Of a stretch of 8,549 bases of DNA, positions 1 through 4,826 are shown piece after piece. The stretch is from Chloroflexota bacterium (GTDB lineage: Bacteria; Chloroflexota; Dehalococcoidia; Lucifugimonadales; UBA1127): contig JAPPNT010000038.1 of assembly GCA_028873745.1 (NCBI GenBank), forward strand, positions 1-8,549. Direction: 5' to 3'. Positions within the stretch are counted from its first letter, which is position 1. The number at the start of each line of letters is the position of its first letter. A program made the translations under genes and the position numbers. The notes under the pieces were generated by a model. The model did not search any database, was not told the DNA's origin, and saw only the letters and a program-made list of their open reading frames with translations.

Positions 1-94
1 CCCCCCGCCGGGCGGCGGGGGGGCGCGCGGGGGCCCGGGGCCGCGCGGGGGGGCCGGGGGGGGGGGGGCGCGGCCCCCCCCCCCCCCCCCCCCC
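1..94. other. G/C-only low-complexity contig end, probable artefact
   Basis: Not a single A or T occurs in the first 94 bases. They include a 13-base G run (56-68) and a 21-base C run (74-94), then the sequence turns abruptly into normal complex DNA at 95. Runs of this kind are typical of sequencing or assembly failure at a contig end. Nothing coding should be read through it. It truncates whatever minus-strand gene begins at 132. Confidence 0.8.
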
Positions 95-132
95 AACGCC
101 GCCAGCGCGACGAGCAACAGAACGCGCGTCAT
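94..132 (-). CDS. N-terminal fragment of a possible secreted or membrane protein
   Basis: Reading leftwards from an ATG at 132, the frame gives MTRVLLLVALAAL before it runs into the G/C-only stretch. A positively charged residue followed by an unbroken Leu/Val/Ala core is what a signal peptide or first membrane helix looks like. Only 13 codons can be trusted, so the product is unknown. The in-frame codons upstream of 132 contain no ATG, GTG or TTG as far as about 222, which makes 132 the natural start. There is no strong Shine-Dalgarno directly before it, but a 14-codon upstream frame (129-173) with a better ribosome site ends in an ATGA overlap with this start. It would be divergently arranged relative to the TatD-family gene. 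It could also be chance; the fragment is too short to prove. Confidence 0.35.
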
Positions 133-249
133 GCCCGCAAACGCTCTGCGGTGGCGGTTGGTCGAGTGAACATCGCTGCAATTCCTCTCGGGGTTCCGTT
201 GCTGCCAGCGGGCAATGCTCGGATGGGAAGCCGTCCGCGAGGGCCGGAG

Positions 250-282
250 GTATAGCATATACTAGGCCATAGGTCAGACCAA
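250..282 (-). promoter_or_regulatory. AT-rich patch, candidate divergent promoter
   Basis: An AT-rich island stands out in the divergent spacer. On the minus strand TTGGTC (277-282) and TATGCT (254-259) are separated by 17 bp, a fair sigma70-type spacing serving the leftward fragment. On the plus strand TATACT at 258-263 could be a -10 box for the TatD-family gene, but no matching -35 is visible. A small inverted repeat, GTATA/TATAC (250-254 and 258-262), overlaps both. The direction is therefore undecided. Confidence 0.25.
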
Positions 283-294
283 GAACGCGCGCCG

Positions 295-1131
295 GTGAAA
301 CACGTGTACGTAGACTCCCACACGCATTTGGACGACTTCCCGCCGGAGGAGATCGACGGCGTGCTGGAGCGCGCCCGCGCCGCCGGCGTCGGGGCCATCA
401 TGCTGGCGGGCACGACGCTCGAGTCGACGGCGGCCTGCGTCGAGCTGGCGCGCAGCAGGCCGATGCTCCTGGCGGGCGTGGGCATCCACCCCATGGACGT
501 CACCGCGCCCGTCGACGGCGAGTGCGCGGACACGCTCCGGCGGGCGGCGATGTCGTCGCCCAAGGTCGTCACCATGAGCGAGACGGGCCTCGACTTCGAC
601 AGGGGCGCGCCCGACCTGTCACTCCAGTACCAGGCCTTCCGCGCGCAGATACGGCTCGGGCTGGAGCTGGGCCTGCCCGTCATCTTCCACTCGAGGGAGA
701 TTCCCGGCCAGCCGGAGCTGCACATGGAGGCGCTGAAGGTGCTGCGGCAGGAGCAGGGCTGGCGCGTCGGCGGAGCCATGCACTACTTCCAGGGCGACGA
801 GCGCAGCGCCCGCGAGTGCATGGAGCTGGGCTTCTACGTCTCCCTCGCCAAGCCGCTGCTGCGACGACCGGACCTCCAGGCCATCGCCGCGGACCTGCCG
901 CTGGAGAGCATCGTGCTGGAGACGGACACGTACCCGCAGCCCTTCAAGGGCAGCCGCGACAAGTGGACGGAGCCCCGCGACGTGCCCCTGGTGGCGCGCA
1001 AGCTCGCCGAGCTCAAGGACGTGCCCGTCGAGGAGATCGAACGCGCCACTACCGCCAACTTCCTCTCCATGTGCCAGCGCGCCGGAGCCCCCGGCCGCGC
1101 CGACGCGGTGCGGGCCGCGCTGGAGGGCTAG
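295..1131 (+). CDS. TatD-family metal-dependent hydrolase
   Basis: A 278-residue protein of the TatD/amidohydrolase-like TIM-barrel family, usually cytoplasmic nucleases or hydrolases with one or two divalent metals. The expected metal and active-site ligands are all visible: H9-x-H11 in DSHTH, E96 in SETGLDF, H132 in FHSRE, H163 in MHYFQG (usually HCFTG) and D211 in LETDTYP. Length is close to the family norm of about 260 residues. The GTG start at 295 is chosen because it sits just before the DSHTH strand, and no earlier in-frame start gives a better protein. There is no good Shine-Dalgarno in front of it. The gene is alone on the plus strand, and its TAG stop overlaps by four bases the stop of the converging ADP-ribosylglycohydrolase gene. 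Family members differ in activity (DNase, exonuclease or other), so the substrate is left open. Confidence 0.9.
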   Translation: MKHVYVDSHTHLDDFPPEEIDGVLERARAAGVGAIMLAGTTLESTAACVELARSRPMLLAGVGIHPMDVTAPVDGECADTLRRAAMSSPKVVTMSETGLDFDRGAPDLSLQYQAFRAQIRLGLELGLPVIFHSREIPGQPELHMEALKVLRQEQGWRVGGAMHYFQGDERSARECMELGFYVSLAKPLLRRPDLQAIAADLPLESIVLETDTYPQPFKGSRDKWTEPRDVPLVARKLAELKDVPVEEIERATTANFLSMCQRAGAPGRADAVRAALEG

Positions 1132-2144
1132 CCGCCGCGAGCCGACGCCAGCATGTCGGCAACGGAGGCCATCGTTTGTCGGCCGGCGCGCAGACGGGCG
1201 GCGTCGTCTCGCCACCGGGACGGGATGCCCTGCAGGCCGAAGCGCGCGCCCAGCAGCGCGCCCGCCGCCGTCCCGTTGGTGTCCGTGTCGCCTCCCGCCT
1301 CCACGATGGCCCGCAGTCCTTCGTCGAAGCTCTCCGCCGTCCACCACGCCGTCAGCGCCGTCCGCAGCGTCACCAGCGTATAGCCCGAGTCCCCGCCGTC
1401 AATCTCCAGGTCGGAGAGCGACTCGGCGGCTGCGCGTTGCACGGCGGCGCGCACCTCCTCCGGCATGACCGCGTCGTAGCCGTACCGCGATAGCTCTCCC
1501 GTCGATGCTCCCAGCGCCGACTCCGCTTGAGCCATAAGCTCATCCGCGCCAAGGGTATCGCCGCGCAGTGCCGCCGCAGCCGCCAGGTCCAGCAGCGCGC
1601 ACGACCATCCGCAGCGGGGGTCCCAGTGCGTCGGCACCGCGCTGACGACGCTGTTGCGGGCGTTGGCCGCCGGGTCATCGCGCCAGCGCACGGCGATGGG
1701 CGCACACCGCATCAGCGCGCCGTTCCCCGCCCGGTTGCCGCCCCACGCCTCGCGGGACGCCTCCAGAATGGGCATTCCCGCCGGAGGGCGCGCGTCGCCG
1801 CCTCCCGCACGGCCCAAGCACCGAGGGAGAGCCCCGCCGTAGCGCGTCAGCACGTCGTGGGTCAGGAGGCCCATGCCCAGGCCGTTCTCTTCGCCCCACG
1901 CCCAGAACCGAGCGCCCAAGTCGTCCACGTCGAGTGGCCCTGCCGCCGACGCCTCCGCGATGATGATCGCCTGCGCCAGGTCGTCGTCATCCGGGTAGCC
2001 CACCCGGGCCTCGATCTCCGTCACGCCGTTGGGGTAACGCCGTCGCACCTCGTCCTTCGGCATGCCCTCCATGGCGATGCCCAGCAGGTTCCCCACCGCG
2101 ATGCCTTCCATGAGCCCCCGGTCTCGATCGTCTGACACAGTCAT
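1128..2144 (-). CDS. ADP-ribosylglycohydrolase-family protein (DraG-like)
   Basis: A 338-residue all-helical hydrolase of the DraG/ARH family, which removes ADP-ribose from proteins or acts on related ADP-ribosyl compounds using a two-magnesium site. Seen in order: GNLLG near residues 18-22 (family GDALG, with Asp replaced by Asn), PDDDDLAQA at 51-59 in the place of the family TDDT metal motif, GNGALMRCAPIA at 140-151, THWDP at 172-176 and GGDTDTN at 284-290, the last supplying further metal ligands. The start at 2144 is preferred over an upstream ATG at 2186 because GGGAGAGG (2151-2158) lies 6 bases before it and the domain begins soon after. The first metal motif is unusual in having four Asp and lacking both Thr, although D52/D53 remain. 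No partner ADP-ribosyltransferase or toxin is adjacent, so a housekeeping or salvage role is as likely as a toxin-reversal one. Confidence 0.85.
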   Translation of the reverse strand: MTVSDDRDRGLMEGIAVGNLLGIAMEGMPKDEVRRRYPNGVTEIEARVGYPDDDDLAQAIIIAEASAAGPLDVDDLGARFWAWGEENGLGMGLLTHDVLTRYGGALPRCLGRAGGGDARPPAGMPILEASREAWGGNRAGNGALMRCAPIAVRWRDDPAANARNSVVSAVPTHWDPRCGWSCALLDLAAAAALRGDTLGADELMAQAESALGASTGELSRYGYDAVMPEEVRAAVQRAAAESLSDLEIDGGDSGYTLVTLRTALTAWWTAESFDEGLRAIVEAGGDTDTNGTAAGALLGARFGLQGIPSRWRDDAARLRAGRQTMASVADMLASARGG

Positions 2145-2150
2145 ACCCAA

Positions 2151-2158
2151 CCTCTCCC
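2151..2158 (-). promoter_or_regulatory. Ribosome binding site deciding the glycohydrolase start
   Basis: GGGAGAGG on the minus strand, 6 bases before the ATG at 2144. It is the reason for shortening the gene relative to the longest frame, which would begin at 2186 without such a site. Confidence 0.6.
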
Positions 2159-2178
2159 GTCGAGCTATCCCAACCGTT

Positions 2179-2196
2179 GAATGCACGCGCGCATTC
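2179..2196. repeat. 18-bp near-palindrome upstream of the glycohydrolase gene
   Basis: GAATGCACGCGCGCATTC has eight of nine symmetric base pairs (GAATGC/GCATTC arms; one mismatch at the seventh pair). It lies 35 to 52 bases upstream of the start at 2144, a place where a dimeric repressor or activator could bind. No recognised operator consensus was matched and no clear -35/-10 pair was found next to it, so the regulatory role is an inference from position and symmetry. Confidence 0.35.
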
Positions 2197-2267
2197 GCCA
2201 GGGAAACGACAACCCGACAACAACCTTGCGGTCGCGGTAGTTGGCCCTCCCCACCATTTGGAAGGAC

Positions 2268-2309
2268 TCTGGCCGTATGGATGCGGTACAGGCCGCGATG
2301 GAGGGCTAG
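2268..2309 (+). pseudogene. Relic resembling the 3' end of the TatD-family gene
   Basis: The frame ending in TAG at 2307-2309 reads SGRMDAVQAAMEG, matching the PGRADAVRAALEG tail of the TatD-family protein (codons at 1090-1131) at 9 of 13 residues. At the DNA level 32 of 42 positions agree, and the best 31-base stretch (2280-2310 against 1102-1132) agrees at 27. Several differences are third-position changes (CGC/CGT, GAC/GAT, GTG/GTA), as expected for diverged coding sequence and not for a fresh copy. The frame is closed by a TAG at 2238-2240, so no complete gene remains. It may be the remnant of a duplicated or replaced TatD-family gene. Chance similarity of a short Ala-rich tail is the main alternative. 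Confidence 0.35.
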
Positions 2310-2314
2310 CGGCC
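2291..2314. repeat. Hairpin next to the hibernation-factor stop
   Basis: GGCCGC (2291-2296) and GCGGCC (2309-2314) form a 6-bp GC stem with a 12-base loop, one base beyond the stop codon of the minus-strand hibernation-factor gene. No T run follows in that direction, so it is not a textbook intrinsic terminator. It could still protect the transcript end or pause polymerase. Confidence 0.25.
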
Positions 2315-2315
2315 C

Positions 2316-2897
2316 CTACGCTTCCTCCGGCTCGATGAGGCCGTAGTCGCCGTCATTGCGGCGGTAGAGCACGTTGTGATGGCCGGTCGCCGCGTTGTGG
2401 AACAGGTAGAAGGCGTGGTCCAACAGCTCCATCTGCACCACCGCCTCCTCGACCGCCATCGGCTTCATGGGGAAGCGCTTGGAGCGCACGACGCGGCCCA
2501 GCTCCATCTCCTCGGGCTCGTCCTCGTCCGGCTCGGGAGCGCCGGGGTCCTCCATCTCGCGGATGCTGTGAATGCTCCCGTGGCGGTAGGCCGCCTCGCT
2601 GCGGTAGGCGCGGCTCTTGAAGTGGGCGACACGCCGGTCGAGGGTGTCGGCGAGAGCGTCGACGGCGGCCTGCACCGTCGCGGCGCGGCGCTGCCCGCGC
2701 AGCAGCGTCCCGTTGCACCGCAGCGTCACCTCGACGACGATGCGGTCCTGCTGCGACCGGGTCTTTTCCTCGGACACCACCACGTGGGCGTCCACCGGCA
2801 GGTTCACGCGGCCCTCGATGCGCTCCAGCTTTCGGGTCAGGTAGTCACGGCTGGTCTCAGAGAGGCGATGGTTCCTCGCTTGAATCTGCATCTCCAT
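2316..2897 (-). CDS. hpf: Long-form ribosome hibernation promoting factor
   Basis: A 193-residue protein that binds the 30S subunit in stationary phase or starvation and, in its long form, pairs two 70S ribosomes into inactive 100S dimers. Residues 1 to about 105 form the S30AE/YfiA-type ribosome-binding domain (MEMQIQARNH, then SETSRDYLTRKLERIE). Residues 114-132 are an acidic linker rich in Glu, Asp and Pro. Residues 136-190 are the C-terminal dimerisation domain, with VVRSKRFPMKPM, FYLFHN and DYGLIEP clearly recognisable. The length matches long HPF, not the short HPF/RaiA pair. The start at 2897 is set by GAGGAGG at 2905-2911 with 7-base spacing; the longer frame from 2990 adds an Arg/His-rich stretch that is not part of the family. 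comF lies upstream on the same strand, a recurrent neighbour. Its own promoter (2991-3020) allows growth-phase control. Confidence 0.95.
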   Translation of the reverse strand: MEMQIQARNHRLSETSRDYLTRKLERIEGRVNLPVDAHVVVSEEKTRSQQDRIVVEVTLRCNGTLLRGQRRAATVQAAVDALADTLDRRVAHFKSRAYRSEAAYRHGSIHSIREMEDPGAPEPDEDEPEEMELGRVVRSKRFPMKPMAVEEAVVQMELLDHAFYLFHNAATGHHNVLYRRNDGDYGLIEPEEA

Positions 2898-2904
2898 CTG
2901 CCCG

Positions 2905-2911
2905 CCTCCTC
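2905..2911 (-). promoter_or_regulatory. Ribosome binding site of hpf
   Basis: GAGGAGG on the minus strand, 7 bases before the ATG at 2897. It rules out the longer frame that would start at 2990. Confidence 0.7.
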
Positions 2912-2990
2912 TGTGGTGTAGGGGTCGACCGGCGCCGCGGTGGGGGTGCCGGGCCCGGTCTCCCGGAGCCACCCTCGGAGAGGGAAGCAC

Positions 2991-3020
2991 ATTCTAGGGA
3001 ATGTCGGCCCCCACAATCAA
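2991..3020 (-). promoter_or_regulatory. Candidate sigma70-type promoter of hpf
   Basis: On the minus strand TTGATT (3015-3020, four of six to TTGACA) and TAGAAT (2991-2996, five of six to TATAAT) are separated by 18 bp. Transcription would begin near 2984 and leave a leader of roughly 85-90 bases before hpf. A small hairpin, CCCTC/GAGGG with a 3-base loop, lies at 2972-2984 at the very start of that leader. The element lies in the 154-bp gap after comF and lets hpf be expressed independently of the upstream genes. Confidence 0.5.
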
Positions 3021-3051
3021 GGCAACGAGCGGCGCGAAAGCGAGGGTATCG

Positions 3052-3696
3052 CTAGATCTCCCGGGCGAAGGTCAAGCCCCACGCCCGCCGTGCGCCCGCC
3101 TGCCGAAGGACGGCCGCGCACTCCTGCAGCGTCGCCCCCGTCGTCGTCACGTCGTCCACAATGACAATCGACCTGCCAATGGCCTCGCGGCGCGCTCTGA
3201 ACGCCCCGGCAACGTTCGCCAGCCGCTCCTCCCGCGACGCCGACCGCGCCTGCGGCCCCGCGCTCTCCGTCCGCGCCAGCAGTCCCGTGTCGACGGGTAC
3301 CTTGAGCCAGCTCCCCACCTCGCGGGCCAACAGCTCGGCCTGATTGTAGCCGCGCTCCCGCTGCCGCGACGGGTGCAGGGGCACCGGCACGATGAGGTTT
3401 GGCGAGACGCCGTGCCGCTCGAGGTGCTGGGCCATCGCAATGCCCATGACGGAGGCGAGCCCGCGCACGCCGTTGTACTTCAGCCGGTGGACGGCCGTCT
3501 GCGCCGCGCCCTTCATCTCGAAGGGCGCCAGCACCAGCTCCAGGCCGATGCCCGTAGTGTCGGCGGCGCGAGGCGCATCGGCGATGCACACGTCGCACAG
3601 GAACGCGCCCGTGCCGCCGCAACCGACGCACTTGCGCGGCAGCAGCAAGTCCAGCGCCCCCTCGGCAATACGTCGGATGTCGGTCAGGGCTGGCAT
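3052..3696 (-). CDS. comF: ComF-family phosphoribosyltransferase-like protein
   Basis: A 214-residue protein of the ComF/GntX family. Seen: two CxxC pairs near the N-terminus (C23, C26, C34, C37), probably a small zinc ribbon; RLKYNGVRGLA at 71-81; VPVPLHPSRQRERGYNQAELLA at 103-124, a family hallmark; and the PRPP-binding loop IVIVDDVTTTGATL at 177-190. In naturally competent bacteria ComF(C) assists uptake of single-stranded DNA; many non-competent bacteria keep it with unclear function. Nothing else here indicates competence. The start at 3696 is preferred because the family fold begins there; the frame upstream to 3909 is antisense-like filler overlapping the end of the lipoprotein gene. 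No Shine-Dalgarno precedes the ATG, and an extended -10 box sits so close that the message may be leaderless. hpf follows after 154 bp. Confidence 0.92.
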   Translation of the reverse strand: MPALTDIRRIAEGALDLLLPRKCVGCGGTGAFLCDVCIADAPRAADTTGIGLELVLAPFEMKGAAQTAVHRLKYNGVRGLASVMGIAMAQHLERHGVSPNLIVPVPLHPSRQRERGYNQAELLAREVGSWLKVPVDTGLLARTESAGPQARSASREERLANVAGAFRARREAIGRSIVIVDDVTTTGATLQECAAVLRQAGARRAWGLTFAREI

Positions 3697-3705
3697 GTTG
3701 GGGTC

Positions 3706-3714
3706 ATCATAGCA
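3706..3714 (-). promoter_or_regulatory. Extended -10 box immediately before comF
   Basis: TGCTATGAT on the minus strand (TATGAT at 3706-3711, TGn at 3712-3714) is five of six to TATAAT with the TGn extension that can replace a -35 box. Initiation about 7 bases downstream would fall near 3699, only about 2-3 bases before the comF ATG at 3696. That fits a leaderless message and the absence of a Shine-Dalgarno. Confidence 0.35.
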
Positions 3715-3752
3715 TCGAGTGACTGCGCGGCTTGTTTGCGAGAGTGCTGGGC

Positions 3753-4814
3753 TTATTCGTTCGGCGGTGACGCTTGGCCCCATCGATTGTAGCCCCAGCA
3801 GGAGATTCCCCCGTCTTCTCGTACACCGCAGGCGTGCCAAGTGCCCCCGCTGATCGACTTGAACTGCTCTCCTTGCGGCGGGTCCGTCCGGGGGGTATTT
3901 ACCACCCAACCAATGCCCGCCGTCCGCTGTAAGACGTCCTCAGTTGTCCAGTCCTCTGTGACACTTCCAGGCCGTATCCAAGGCTCCGCATATCGCTCCC
4001 AATCGTGACCCCAGCACCTGACCTCCCTATCTGTCTGCAGCCCGCAAGTGTAGAAACTGCCCAATGCCAAGTCGGAGAAGGGCCCTTCTCCCTCTGGCGG
4101 GAACTCCCCGGCACCCTCGGCTCCCCAACAATGGTGGGTCCCGTCAGAACGTATCCCGCAGTTGTGCGCGAATCCTGTCCTGAGTGAGTCCAACCGTACT
4201 CCCTCAGGGCTGTCCTCTACTTCTCTGCGCGTTTCACGTGGTTCTTGGTATTCCCAATAGAGTACGCAGAGACCGCTGCCATCCTCCCGAAGGCCACAGA
4301 TTTCCGAGTGCGACGGGCCTCCGCTCATCTGTACCATCTGTTCGGATTCGAAGGGTGAGAATTCGCCTTTCCTTTCCGGGTTTAGGTCCCAGCAAACGAT
4401 GCTGCGGTCGTCCCGCATCCCACAGGTGGCGCTGGCGGTGGCGATGATGGACGCAAATCGTTCGTCTCCTGGCGGAAAGACAGGTGCATTTCGGGCAAGG
4501 TCGTCATCTGACCACCATGGATACCTCACGGAGAAGTCATAGCCCCAGCATGCAGTGGTCCCGTCCTCCCTCAGCCCGCAGGTGTGAATGCCACCAGCCG
4601 CAATTGACGTGAAGCGTTCCTCTTCAGGTGCGCGCAGCTGGCCCCATTCATCGTCTCCCCAGCACACGACACTGCCGTCTGAGCGCAGTGCGCATGTGTG
4701 GTCGCCACCGGCGCTGACCTGGATGAAGTCGCCGCCAACACCACAGGCAGTCAACGCAACTGCCACCAGCGCAACTGCAGCTGCAGCCGCAGTCTTGGCG
4801 AACGAGTGTCGCAT
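3753..4814 (-). CDS. RCC1-like seven-repeat propeller lipoprotein
   Basis: A 353-residue exported protein. Residues 1-24 are a lipoprotein signal: MRHSFAK, an Ala/Val core, then the lipobox LTAC with C24 as the likely lipidated residue. The rest is seven RCC1-type repeats of the form S.GG.HTCGLR.DG..CWG...GQ..PP. Each has a Cys pair spaced exactly C-x9-C: 41/51, 79/89, 131/141, 173/183, 219/229, 257/267 and 329/339. Seven repeats would close one beta-propeller on the outer face of the membrane; the cysteines may be disulfide staples. Repeats 3 and 4 are degenerate and repeat 6 carries a 30-residue insertion. Function is unknown; such propellers commonly bind proteins. The start at 4814 is chosen for the signal peptide and the GAGAGGGGGG site. 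It follows the oxidase gene by 11 bp. Its stop is TAA, unlike all other genes here, and its GC is lower. Confidence 0.85.
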   Translation of the reverse strand: MRHSFAKTAAAAAVALVAVALTACGVGGDFIQVSAGGDHTCALRSDGSVVCWGDDEWGQLRAPEEERFTSIAAGGIHTCGLREDGTTACWGYDFSVRYPWWSDDDLARNAPVFPPGDERFASIIATASATCGMRDDRSIVCWDLNPERKGEFSPFESEQMVQMSGGPSHSEICGLREDGSGLCVLYWEYQEPRETRREVEDSPEGVRLDSLRTGFAHNCGIRSDGTHHCWGAEGAGEFPPEGEGPFSDLALGSFYTCGLQTDREVRCWGHDWERYAEPWIRPGSVTEDWTTEDVLQRTAGIGWVVNTPRTDPPQGEQFKSISGGTWHACGVREDGGISCWGYNRWGQASPPNE

Positions 4815-4816
4815 TG

Positions 4817-4826
4817 CCCCCCTCTC
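4817..4826 (-). promoter_or_regulatory. Ribosome binding site abutting the oxidase stop
   Basis: GAGAGGGGGG on the minus strand begins with the G of the oxidase TAG stop (4826-4828) and ends two bases before the lipoprotein ATG. Such tight spacing points to one message and possibly translational coupling between the oxidase and the lipoprotein. Confidence 0.5.

Noticed and set aside
56..94. Homopolymer tract as a phase-variable or structured DNA element
   Set aside because: The whole 94-base end is G/C only and sits at a sequence boundary, which fits an artefact much better than a contingency locus.
129..779. Long minus-strand open frame antisense to the TatD-family gene
   Set aside because: Low-complexity Ser/Arg/Pro-rich translation without a family resemblance. 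The plus-strand gene here has all TatD metal ligands, so this is a high-GC shadow frame.
1128..2144. Reading the glycohydrolase as the antitoxin of a DarTG-like or other defence pair
   Set aside because: No neighbouring ADP-ribosyltransferase, toxin or other defence gene is present, and the protein has the DraG-type fold motifs and not a macrodomain.
2291..2314. Intrinsic terminator for hpf
   Set aside because: The stem is only 6 bp with a 12-base loop and no T tract follows on the minus strand; kept only as a weak hairpin.
3001..3792. 263-residue plus-strand open frame across comF
   Set aside because: Antisense shadow of comF, whose PRPP loop and CxxC pairs are unmistakable; the translation is repetitive Arg/Pro/Ala.
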